From NCBI RefSeq assembly GCF_001667075.1, contig NZ_LZIL01000053.1:205296-269295 (forward strand): a stretch of DNA of 64,000 nucleotides. Reading direction: 5' to 3'. The stretch is from Mycobacterium sp. 852014-52450_SCH5900713. Lineage in GTDB: Bacteria; Actinomycetota; Actinomycetes; Mycobacteriales; Mycobacteriaceae. Below are positions 52,344-60,631 of this stretch, piece by piece. A program made the position numbers and the translations under genes. The notes beneath the pieces are model-generated. The model saw only the letters and a program-made list of their open reading frames with translations. It was not told where the DNA came from and made no database searches. Each line of letters starts with the position of its first letter. The first letter of the stretch is position 1.

Positions 52344-55001
52344 GTGGACGCCGCGCTGATCGACCCCGACCCCGCGCTCCTCGATGCCGCCGCCGTCGTC
52401 GAAAAGCTGCGCACCGACGCCGAACTCGGCCTGACCGCCGAGGAGGCCGCCCGCCGGCTCGCCGTCGTCGGCGCGAACGATATCGCGAGCGTTCCGCCGC
52501 CGCCGGCCTACCGGAAGCTGCTGGCGCAGTTTCGCAGCCCCCTGATCTACCTGCTGTTCGCCGCGCTGGTCGCCTCGCTCGCCGTCTGGGTTGTCGAGGG
52601 GGCCGGCGGCTGGCCGGTCGACGCGGTGGTGATCGCGGTGATCCTCGTCCTGAACGCGCTCCTCGGTTACGCGCAGGAGACGCGCGCGGAGCGCGCGGTC
52701 AGCGCGTTGGCGCGGATGGCCGCTACCTCGGCGACGGTCCTCCGCGGCGGCGCGCGGCGCACCGTTCCCGCGAGCGAGGTGGTGCCCGGCGACCTGCTGC
52801 TGCTCGCCGAGGGCGATGCCGTGGCGGCCGACGCGCGGCTGCTCTCGGCCGCGGGGCTGGAGGTGTCGGAGGCCGCGCTGACCGGCTTGAGTGAGCCGGT
52901 GCCCAAGGACGCCCGGACACTGGCGGAGCCGTCGGCGCTCGGGGACAGAGCGGACATGGTGTTCAAGGGCACCGCGGTCAGCACCGGTGTCGGGCGGGCG
53001 GTGGTGACCGCCACGGGAATGGCGACCCAGACCGGGCAGATCGCCAGCCTGGTGCGCATCGCCGACCATGAGCCGACACCGTTGCAGCGTGAGGTCGCCC
53101 GGGCCAGCCGGCTGCTGGGGATCGCGGTGTTGGTGATCGCCGTCATCGTGATCGCGACCATTCTCGTGGTCTTCGGCATGCACAGCGCCCACGACGTGGT
53201 GACGGCGGCGCTGTTGGGCGTATCGCTGGCCGTGGCGGCCGTGCCGGAAGGCCTGCCCGCCATCATGTCGGTGGTACTCGCGCTGGGCATGCGGCGAATG
53301 GCGGCCCAGAACGCCGTCGTCAAGGAGCTGTCGTCCGCCGAGACCCTGGGGTCGGCGTCGGTGGTGTGTTCGGGCAAGACGGGCACGCTCACCACTGGGG
53401 AGATGACGGTCGTGCGGGTCGTCACCCCCCTCGGCGAGGTGGCGGTCACCGGTGCCGGATACCGGCCCGAGGGTCGCCTCGAGCGTGCCGGGGCGGCGCT
53501 GGACGAGGGCGACGACTTGTGGCGGCAGGCCGCGCTGGTGCTCGACGGGGGCGCCGCGGCCGCCAACGCGACCCTCGAAGCGGACGACGGGCGGTGGACG
53601 ATCCGGGGCGATCCCGTCGAAGCGGCCTTCCTGGTGGCCCACCGGAAGCTCGGCGGCGGGCCCCGCCCCACCCCGGCGGGTGTGACGACGGGCGACCCCG
53701 ACGAGGTGCTCGGCCACTGCACGCACCTGCGAGCCGGTGATCGGGTGGCTCCGCTCGACGACGCGACGCGAGCCACGATTCGAAGCGGTGCGGAGCGGCT
53801 CAGGCTCGATGCCCTGCACGTCGTGGCGGTCGCCTGCCGGTCGAACCACGACCTGGTGTACCTCGGCATGGTGGGCATCACCGACCCGCCGCGACCGGAG
53901 GCGGCGGCGGCGATCGCCGAGGCCCGCCGGGCCGGCGTCCGGGTCGTGATGATCACCGGCGACCATCCCCAAGCCGCGGCGCGCATCGCCCGCCAGCTCG
54001 GCATCGAAGACAGCGAGTCGGCCGTGTCCGGTGCGGAACTCGCCGCCCTGGACGACCACCGGCTGCGCGAAACGGTGCGGCTGCACTCGCAGTTCACCCA
54101 GGTGAGCCCGGCGGACAAGCAGCGCATCATCGACGCGCTGCAGGCCGAGCATGAGGTCGTCGCGGTGACCGGCGAGGGGATCAACGACGCGCCCGCGCTC
54201 AAATCGGCCGACATCGGCATCGCGATGGGCCGCACCGGCACCGAGGTCGCGAAGGAAGCGGCGAACATGATCCTCGCCGATGACAACTTCGCGACCATCG
54301 TGCAGGCCATTCGCGAGGGCCGGGGCATCTTCTCCAACATCAAGAAGACGCTGCGCTACCTGCTCTCCTCCAACATGGGCGAGATCTTCACCGTCTTCTT
54401 CGGCGTCGTGCTCGCCGGCGCGATCGGCCTCTCCCAGGGTCATAACGTCGCGCTGCCGCTGTTGGCCACGCAGATTCTGTGGATCAACCTGCTGACCGAC
54501 GGCGCTCCGGCCCTGGCGCTGGGCGTGGACCCACACGCCGAAGAGGTCATGGACTGGCCACCGCGCTCGGCGTCGGACCGGGTCATCGACGCCCGGATGT
54601 GGAACAACATCATCGTGATCGGCGCGGCCGTAGCCGCCGCCACCCTCGTCACGATCCACCTGTACGCGCCCGGCGGGCCGCTGTCGTCGTCCCTGGACAC
54701 CGCCCGCACCGCTGGCTTCACGGTGCTGGTGATCGCCCAGCTGGTCAACACCATCAACGCCCGTTCCGAGACGCGGACCGCCTTCCACCGGTTCTTCGCC
54801 AACGGCTGGTTGTGGGCGGCGATCGGGTTATCGGCACTGCTGCAGGTGGCCGTTGTTCAGCTGCCGGTTCTCAACACCGCCTTCACCACCACGCCGCTGT
54901 CGATGAGCCAGTGGCTGGTGTGCGTGGCCATGGCCAGCACGGTCCTGTGGGTGAGCGAAATCCGGAAGCTCATCTTGCGCCAGCGGACATCACGGTTGTG
55001 A
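52344..55001 (+). CDS. P-type ATPase-like protein lacking catalytic residues (pseudo-ATPase)
   Basis: An intact 885-codon gene with the architecture of CtpF-type (P2) ATPases: an N-terminal cation-ATPase domain, M4 VPEGLPAIMSVV, hinge and M6 NLLTDGAPALALGVD, and ten membrane helices. The catalytic residues are changed. The phosphorylated Asp is Gly344 (CSGKTGTLT; codon GGC at 53373). The actuator motif reads TGLS with Leu182 for Glu. TGDGxND reads TGEGIND with Glu611. The nucleotide-binding region after GDPVEAAF (422-429) lacks the FxSxRK and KGAPE segments. It probably cannot pump ions. Because the frame is open and the membrane core is kept, decay alone is less likely than a new role. Third gene of the ctpI operon; the end overlaps a convergent gene by 32 nt. 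Confidence 0.9.
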   Translation: MDAALIDPDPALLDAAAVVEKLRTDAELGLTAEEAARRLAVVGANDIASVPPPPAYRKLLAQFRSPLIYLLFAALVASLAVWVVEGAGGWPVDAVVIAVILVLNALLGYAQETRAERAVSALARMAATSATVLRGGARRTVPASEVVPGDLLLLAEGDAVAADARLLSAAGLEVSEAALTGLSEPVPKDARTLAEPSALGDRADMVFKGTAVSTGVGRAVVTATGMATQTGQIASLVRIADHEPTPLQREVARASRLLGIAVLVIAVIVIATILVVFGMHSAHDVVTAALLGVSLAVAAVPEGLPAIMSVVLALGMRRMAAQNAVVKELSSAETLGSASVVCSGKTGTLTTGEMTVVRVVTPLGEVAVTGAGYRPEGRLERAGAALDEGDDLWRQAALVLDGGAAAANATLEADDGRWTIRGDPVEAAFLVAHRKLGGGPRPTPAGVTTGDPDEVLGHCTHLRAGDRVAPLDDATRATIRSGAERLRLDALHVVAVACRSNHDLVYLGMVGITDPPRPEAAAAIAEARRAGVRVVMITGDHPQAAARIARQLGIEDSESAVSGAELAALDDHRLRETVRLHSQFTQVSPADKQRIIDALQAEHEVVAVTGEGINDAPALKSADIGIAMGRTGTEVAKEAANMILADDNFATIVQAIREGRGIFSNIKKTLRYLLSSNMGEIFTVFFGVVLAGAIGLSQGHNVALPLLATQILWINLLTDGAPALALGVDPHAEEVMDWPPRSASDRVIDARMWNNIIVIGAAVAAATLVTIHLYAPGGPLSSSLDTARTAGFTVLVIAQLVNTINARSETRTAFHRFFANGWLWAAIGLSALLQVAVVQLPVLNTAFTTTPLSMSQWLVCVAMASTVLWVSEIRKLILRQRTSRL

Positions 55002-56508
55002 TCGCCTCGATGTCCGCCCGGCTCGGCAGTCCCCAGTCGGGCTGGTAGCCCAACAATTCGTCGACCCGCACCGTCTTCATGTCGATGTCGAGAAGTTCCA
55101 TGGCTTCCAGCGGCACCAGCGCCGGGTGGACGTGGCCGCAGGTGCGGGCGAGCTGCAGTAGCTCGAAGCGCAGGGTGGCGAGGTAGTTGGCGCAGCGCAC
55201 CGACTTCAGGTCCGGGTCGAGGCCGTGCTGCAGCCACGGCGACTGGGTGGCCACGCCGGAGGGGCAGCGGCCGGTGTGGCAGCGCTGGGCCTGAATGCAG
55301 CCGATGGAGAACATGGCGGTTCGGCCGACGTTGATCATGTCGCAGCCGGTGGCCAGCGCCAGCAGCGCGTTCTCCGGGATGCCCAGCTTGCCCGACCCGA
55401 CGAAGACCACATCGTGGTGCAGCCCGTGCTCGGCGAAGGCCCGGTAGACCCGGGGCTGCGCCCATTTGAACGGCAGGGCGACGTGGTCGCTGAAGACCAG
55501 CGGCGCGGCGCCGGTGCCGCCCTCACCTCCGTCGACGGTCACGAAGTCGACGCCCGTCCCGGTGCGCGCCATGCGCGCGGCCAGGTCACACCAGAACCGT
55601 TCCTCCCCGACCGCCGACTTGATCCCGACCGGCAGGCCTGTCTCGGCGGCGATGGTCTCCACCAGCTCCAACAGCCCGTCGACGTCATGGAAGGCGGAGT
55701 GGCCGGCGGGGCTCCTGCAGTCCACCCCTACCGGAACGCCGCGGATGGCGGCGATCTCGGGGGTGACCTTGGCGCCCGGCAGCACACCGCCCAGGCCCGG
55801 CTTGGCGCCCTGGCTGAGCTTGATCTCGATGGCGCGGATCGCCGGCGTGGCTGCCGCCCGATCGATCAGCCGGGGCAGGCTGAAGCGGCCGTCGCCGTCG
55901 CGGCAACCGAAGTAGCCGGTGCCGATCTGCCAGACCAGGTCGCCGCCGCCCAGGTGATACGGCGACACCCCGCCCTCGCCGGTGGTGTGCAAGGCGCCGG
56001 CGAGGGCCGCGCCCTTGTTCAGGGCGGTGATGGCCGCGCCGCCGAGCGCGCCGAAGCTCATCCCGGAGATGTTGACCACCGACGACGGGCGGAAGGCTTT
56101 GGCGCGCCCCCGCGCGCCGCCGAGCACCTTGGCCGCCGGCAACGGCACCGCCGGGTCGGGGTGCTCGGGTTCGCCCACCGGCGCCGCGACGGGGAACGCC
56201 GCGTGCTTGATGATCGGATAGTTGTGCACCCGTTCCAGGTCGTTGTCGGTGCCGAAGCCGAAGTACCGGTTGGCCAGCTTCGACGACGTGTACACCCAGC
56301 GGCGCTGGTCGCGGCTGAACGGCCGCTCGGCGTCGTTGTCCGTGACGATGTACTGGCGCAGTTCCGGGCCGACGGCTTCCAGCAGGAACCGCAGGTGCCC
56401 GATGATCGGGTAGTTGCGCAGGATGGTGTGACGCCGCTGCAGGAGATCCCAGCCCGTCAGTCCGGCCAGGCTCCCGCCGACCAACGCGGCCACCGCCCGC
56501 GATTTCAA
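54970..56508 (-). CDS. FMN-binding glutamate-synthase-like protein
   Basis: A 512-residue protein with one N-terminal membrane helix or anchor (about 5-22) followed by the FMN barrel of the glutamate synthase large subunit. Visible motifs are GGEGGTGAAP for phosphate binding of FMN, and the cysteine cluster CIQAQRCHTGRCPSG that holds a 3Fe-4S centre in GltS. The glutaminase domain is absent. It is a stand-alone GltB2-type oxidoreductase; electron donor and substrate are unknown. ATG 56508 overlaps the stop of the CBS gene, and its end overlaps the ATPase-like gene by 32 nt. Confidence 0.82.
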   Translation of the reverse strand: MKSRAVAALVGGSLAGLTGWDLLQRRHTILRNYPIIGHLRFLLEAVGPELRQYIVTDNDAERPFSRDQRRWVYTSSKLANRYFGFGTDNDLERVHNYPIIKHAAFPVAAPVGEPEHPDPAVPLPAAKVLGGARGRAKAFRPSSVVNISGMSFGALGGAAITALNKGAALAGALHTTGEGGVSPYHLGGGDLVWQIGTGYFGCRDGDGRFSLPRLIDRAAATPAIRAIEIKLSQGAKPGLGGVLPGAKVTPEIAAIRGVPVGVDCRSPAGHSAFHDVDGLLELVETIAAETGLPVGIKSAVGEERFWCDLAARMARTGTGVDFVTVDGGEGGTGAAPLVFSDHVALPFKWAQPRVYRAFAEHGLHHDVVFVGSGKLGIPENALLALATGCDMINVGRTAMFSIGCIQAQRCHTGRCPSGVATQSPWLQHGLDPDLKSVRCANYLATLRFELLQLARTCGHVHPALVPLEAMELLDIDMKTVRVDELLGYQPDWGLPSRADIEAITTVMSAGAR

Positions 56509-56909
56509 GAATCGAATTCCGTGTATACGCCCAGCAGGTCGCGCGCCGACACGATGCCGACCAGCGCGCCGTCGCGCTCCACCAGCACGTGGCGGATGTA
56601 GCGGTCCATCATCCGGGCGGCGACCTGGTCGACCGAGGCTTCGGCGTCACACCACACCAGTTTGGTGCTGGCCACGTCGGAGACCGCTGCGGTGGCGAGG
56701 TTTCGCCCGGCGGCTACGGCCCGCACGATGTCGCGCTCGCTCACCAGCGCGACCGGCCGTGCCTCGTCGCCGATCACGACGGCTCCCACGTCGCAGGTCA
56801 CCATGGCCCTGGCGGCGTCGGCGATCGTGGCGTCGGCGGGGACGCGGGCCACGGGGTCACCGGTGATGGTGGAGATCGGGATGGATCCCGGCGTTGATAT
56901 CTCAGTCAC
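56505..56909 (-). CDS. Two-CBS-domain protein
   Basis: A 134-residue protein made of a CBS pair (about 15-70 and 80-130), with the typical VSERDIVRAVAAG and LVGIVSARDLLG ends of each motif. Such proteins bind adenine nucleotides; hrp1 of the DosR regulon in M. tuberculosis is a related two-CBS protein. It is co-translated with the glutamate-synthase-like gene (4-nt overlap). Its start is divergent from the metal-ATPase gene, with a DosR-like palindrome in the shared 106-bp promoter. Confidence 0.85.
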   Translation of the reverse strand: MTEISTPGSIPISTITGDPVARVPADATIADAARAMVTCDVGAVVIGDEARPVALVSERDIVRAVAAGRNLATAAVSDVASTKLVWCDAEASVDQVAARMMDRYIRHVLVERDGALVGIVSARDLLGVYTEFDS

Positions 56910-56941
56910 GCCTCCATGCTCGCCAGCGGGCGGCCGGCCTT

Positions 56942-56961
56942 CTAGTGACCTGAGTCCTCAA
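56942..56961. promoter_or_regulatory. DosR-like palindrome in the CBS/metal-ATPase promoter
   Basis: On the minus strand the 20-mer beginning TTGAGGACTC and ending AGGTCACTAG matches the DosR consensus TTSGGGACTWWAGTCCCSAA at about 14 of 20 positions, including GGACT and GTC. It lies 33-52 nt from the CBS start and 55-74 nt from the ATPase start. Confidence 0.4.
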
Positions 56962-57015
56962 TCCGCGTCCATCCGGCCCTAGCCCATTCGGGAATGCGGG
57001 ACCACGCTGGCAGGC

Positions 57016-59388
57016 ATGGGCGCTATGGGACGCCGGGGCTGGTTGCGGCCCGCTCAGTGGGTCGAGCCGATCCTTGCCGTGGTCACCGTCGTCGCGTTGG
57101 CGGCCGGGGGGATCGCCTGGCTTGCCGGGGCGCCGCGGGTGGCCGACGGCTGCTGGATCGCGGGCACGGTGGTGGCGTTGCTCCCCGCGGTGGTGTGGGT
57201 GCTGGCCGCACTGCGCCGGGGTCGATTCGGGGTCGATCTGATCGCCGTTTTGTCGCTGGTAGGCACGCTGCTGGTGGGTGAGTATCTCGCGGGCGCGCTG
57301 ATCGCGGTCATGCTGTCCGGTGGGCGGGCGCTGGAGGCGGCGGCCGAGCGCCGCGCGTCCCACGATCTGCGGGCGCTGCTGGAACACGCGCCGCGATTCG
57401 CGCGCCGTCGCGTCGGGTCGGCGGTGGACGTGATCGCGCTGGACGAGGTGGCGGTCGACGATCTGCTCGTGGTGGGCCCGGGTGAAGTGGTGCCCGTCGA
57501 CGGGCACATTTCCGGCCCTGTCGCGGTGCTGGACGAATCGGTCCTGACCGGCGAACCCCTGCAGGTGGAGCGCGGCGTGGGCGAGCCGGTGCGCAGCGGG
57601 GTTGTCAACGCGGGCAGCGCCTTTGAGATTCACGCCACCGCCACCGCCGCCGCCAGCACCTACGCGCAGATCGTCCGCCTGGCCGCGGAGGCCGGGGCGG
57701 AGAACGCGCCGGTGGTACGGCTGGCCGACCGGTACGCGGCGTGGTTCTTGCCGTTGACGCTGTTGGTGGCCGGGGCGGCCTGGTTCGCCAGCGGGTCACC
57801 GGTGCGGGCGGTGGCGGTGCTGGTGGTGGCGACGCCATGCCCGCTGTTGCTCGCGGCGCCGGTCGCGATCGTGTCCGGGCTGTCGCGGGCGTCGCGGCGC
57901 GGCGTGGTCATCCGCAGCGGTGGCGCTCTGGAAAACCTGGGCCACGCAACGACTTTGGTGATGGACAAAACCGGCACCCTGACCATGGGGCAGCCCGTCG
58001 TCATCGACGTCGCGGCCGCGCCCGGCCGCGATGCGCTCGAGATCCTGCGCCTGGCCGCCTCGGTCGATCAGATGTCTCCGCACGTGCTGGCCGAGGCGAT
58101 CGTCACCGCGGCGCGGGCCCGCGGTCTGCGGCTGTCGCTGCCCACCGAGGTGGTCGAGGAACCGGGCCGGGGTGTCACCGCAACCCTGGACGGCCGGCGG
58201 GTCCACGTCGGCAAACTCTCGCACGACACCGCGACCGCGGAATGGGCCCGCGCGGTGGTCAATCGCGCCCTGCTCGACGGCGCCGCGATCGCCTGGGTCT
58301 GCGCCGACGGGCGGCCCACGGGCGCGGTGTTGCTGCGCGACCCGCTGCGTCGCCATGCGCCGCGAACGCTGCGCCGGTTACGCGAAGCCGGGCTGAACCG
58401 ATTGGTCATGCTGACCGGAGACCGCGCCGAACCCGCCCGCGAGGTCGCCGCCGTCCTGGGTTTGGACGAGGTGTACGCGGAACAAAGCCCGGCCGACAAG
58501 GTGGCGGCCGTGCGCGCGGAACGGGACCGTGCGGTGACCGTGATGGTCGGCGACGGGGTCAACGACGCACCGGCGTTGGCTGCGGCCACGGTCGGCGTCG
58601 CGATGGGCGCCCGCGGTGCCACCGCGTCCTCGGAGGCCGCCGGCATCGTGTTGACCACCGATCGGCTGGAGCGGCTCGCCGACGCGATGGACATCGCCCG
58701 CTGGTCGCGACGCATCGCCGTGCAGAGCGCGGTCACCGGCATGGTCCTGTCGCTGGCGGCGATGGCCGTCGCCGCCATCGGTTGGCTCCCACCGGCCGTC
58801 GGCGCGCTGGTGCAGGAGGGCATCGACGTCGCCGTGATTCTCAACGCGCTGCGCGCCCTGCGCGGCGACCCGGACATCGAGGTCGATCTCCCCGCGTCGA
58901 CCGAGCAGCTGTTGCGGCGCTTCGACGCCGAGCATGACGAGCTGCGCGACGCCGTGGATCTGTTGCGCGACGCCGCCGACCGGTTGGCCGCCGCGCCCGA
59001 CCAGTCGGCGCTGGAGGCGATCGGCCGCGCGCACGCCGTGCTCACCGAGCGCATCATCCCGCACGAGCAAGCCGAGGAGACGCAGCTTTATCCCGCGCTG
59101 GCCCACCCGCTGGGCACCAGCGAAGCGACCGCCCCGATGAGCCGCACCCACGCGGAGATCCAGCGGCTCTCCGACCGGATCGGCGCCCATCTGGCCTTGG
59201 CCCAGAGCAGGGGGGCGATCGGCCCCGACCAGCTCGACGACCTGCTCGCCTGCCTCTACGGGTTGCATGCCCTGCTACGCCTGCATTTCCTTCAGGAGGA
59301 GGAAAGCTATTTCACCCTCGCCGAGGACGAACCCGGCCCGCGAAAACCGGATGGCCGGGATGCCTTGGCGGACAAGCTATCCCGCTGA
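57016..59388 (+). CDS. P1B-5-type metal ATPase fused to a hemerythrin domain
   Basis: A 790-residue ATPase. The membrane metal site is TPC (T273-P274-C275, VATPCPLLLAAP) rather than CPC; the phosphorylated Asp is D317 (MDKTGTLT), and VLTGEP and VGDGVNDAPAL are intact. No N-terminal HMA domain. From about residue 630 the C-terminus is a hemerythrin-like four-helix domain with His640, His683, His712 and His757 placed as di-iron ligands. The TPC motif plus hemerythrin tail defines the P1B-5 class, whose Sinorhizobium member Nia exports Ni2+ and Fe2+. Starts are ATG 57016 or 57025. The 3' end overlaps a PPE gene by 12 nt. Confidence 0.88.
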   Translation: MGAMGRRGWLRPAQWVEPILAVVTVVALAAGGIAWLAGAPRVADGCWIAGTVVALLPAVVWVLAALRRGRFGVDLIAVLSLVGTLLVGEYLAGALIAVMLSGGRALEAAAERRASHDLRALLEHAPRFARRRVGSAVDVIALDEVAVDDLLVVGPGEVVPVDGHISGPVAVLDESVLTGEPLQVERGVGEPVRSGVVNAGSAFEIHATATAAASTYAQIVRLAAEAGAENAPVVRLADRYAAWFLPLTLLVAGAAWFASGSPVRAVAVLVVATPCPLLLAAPVAIVSGLSRASRRGVVIRSGGALENLGHATTLVMDKTGTLTMGQPVVIDVAAAPGRDALEILRLAASVDQMSPHVLAEAIVTAARARGLRLSLPTEVVEEPGRGVTATLDGRRVHVGKLSHDTATAEWARAVVNRALLDGAAIAWVCADGRPTGAVLLRDPLRRHAPRTLRRLREAGLNRLVMLTGDRAEPAREVAAVLGLDEVYAEQSPADKVAAVRAERDRAVTVMVGDGVNDAPALAAATVGVAMGARGATASSEAAGIVLTTDRLERLADAMDIARWSRRIAVQSAVTGMVLSLAAMAVAAIGWLPPAVGALVQEGIDVAVILNALRALRGDPDIEVDLPASTEQLLRRFDAEHDELRDAVDLLRDAADRLAAAPDQSALEAIGRAHAVLTERIIPHEQAEETQLYPALAHPLGTSEATAPMSRTHAEIQRLSDRIGAHLALAQSRGAIGPDQLDDLLACLYGLHALLRLHFLQEEESYFTLAEDEPGPRKPDGRDALADKLSR

Positions 59389-60510
59389 CGGCGGTCGTTT
59401 CATAACGGTGCCGGGCAGCTCCGCGCCGATTTCGATGTCCTCGTAGTCGCGCCCGTCGCCCCGGCCACCCTTGCCGCCCACCGGCGGCCGCATCGGCGCC
59501 ACCGGCATGGCGGGGGTCTGCCCCGCCCCCGGCGGAAGCGCGGACACCGCCGAGGCGAGCTGCACCGGCGGCTGCGCGCCGGGCAGCATCCCCACCGTCG
59601 CCGGCGGCATGCTCAGCTTGCCCACCAGCACGGAAACGCCCAGCGCGCCCCGGGGCGCCAGCGCCCCCGAACCCAGGGCGTTCACCAGGCTTGCATCCGC
59701 CGACGCCAGGGCGGCCCCGCCCTCCGCCAGGCCCTGTCCGATGTCGGCGCTGACACCTGAAAGCGCTTGGGCCGCATTGAGCTGCGCCAGGTAGCTGAGC
59801 AGGTTGACGGGGAATCCGCCGGCGATGAACTGCCAACCCCAGATGCTGGTGTACCCGAACCAGCCCTTGTTGGGGTCGAAGGGGGTGACGCCGAGCGCGT
59901 CGATGATCGACCCCGTGGACGTCTGAGAGCTTGCCAGCGCGTTGGCGGCCGGCACCAGCGAGGCCTGGGTGGAGACGCCCGAGGGGTTGGCGACGGGCGG
60001 CGGGGACGAGAGTGGGGAGAGCTTGACGGCGTTCAGCGAGGTTGCGCCGTAGCGATACATCGCCGCCGAGTTGTTGACCCACATGGCGTTGTACTCGGCT
60101 TCGGTCTCGGCGATGGCCGGAGCGTTGATGCCGAAGAAGTTGGTGGCCAGCAACAACGCCAGCCGCGCCCGGTTGGCTGCGACGACGGAGGGATGCACCA
60201 CCGTCCAATGCGTCAATTCGAATGCGGCCGTGACGGTCTCCACCGATGCGGCGATTTCCTGGCATTGCGCCGCGGTGGTCCGCAACCAGGCCAGGTAGGG
60301 CTCGAAGGCCTGGGCCATCGCCACCGAGGACGGGCCCTGCCACGTCCCCGCCAGCGACGCCAGCTCTTCGGTATAGCTGCTTGCGGCCGCCTCCAGTTCG
60401 GCGCTGAGCTCCTGCCAGGCGCCGGCCGCTTCGATCATTGACCAGGCGCCGGGTCCGGAGTGGATCAGCGCCGAAGTGATCTCGGGCGGCAGCAGCCCGA
60501 AATCAATCAT
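59377..60510 (-). CDS. PPE family protein
   Basis: A 377-residue PPE protein. The N-terminal PPE domain (about 1-170) has MIDFGLLPPE, the WxG motif in GTWQGPS, and HPSVVAANRARLALLLATN. The C-terminal part is Gly/Ala/Ser-rich with a middle motif TPFDPNKGWFGY and a Pro/Ser tail RPPSAG. PPE proteins pair with PE proteins and leave through a type VII secretion system. No PE gene is adjacent. The gene upstream is a close paralogue, separated by 121 bp. The 3' end overlaps the metal-ATPase gene by 12 nt. Confidence 0.93.
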   Translation of the reverse strand: MIDFGLLPPEITSALIHSGPGAWSMIEAAGAWQELSAELEAAASSYTEELASLAGTWQGPSSVAMAQAFEPYLAWLRTTAAQCQEIAASVETVTAAFELTHWTVVHPSVVAANRARLALLLATNFFGINAPAIAETEAEYNAMWVNNSAAMYRYGATSLNAVKLSPLSSPPPVANPSGVSTQASLVPAANALASSQTSTGSIIDALGVTPFDPNKGWFGYTSIWGWQFIAGGFPVNLLSYLAQLNAAQALSGVSADIGQGLAEGGAALASADASLVNALGSGALAPRGALGVSVLVGKLSMPPATVGMLPGAQPPVQLASAVSALPPGAGQTPAMPVAPMRPPVGGKGGRGDGRDYEDIEIGAELPGTVMKRPPSAG

Positions 60511-60631
60511 GTCTCGTCCAACGCAATAGGGTGCGCGGGACTACTTTGCTTGCGCAACAGGGATTTTGGGCCGCGATTAACCTATCCGGCGGCGAGAATC
60601 GACTTCCGGAGTGGGGAGGCGTCATTGGCTC

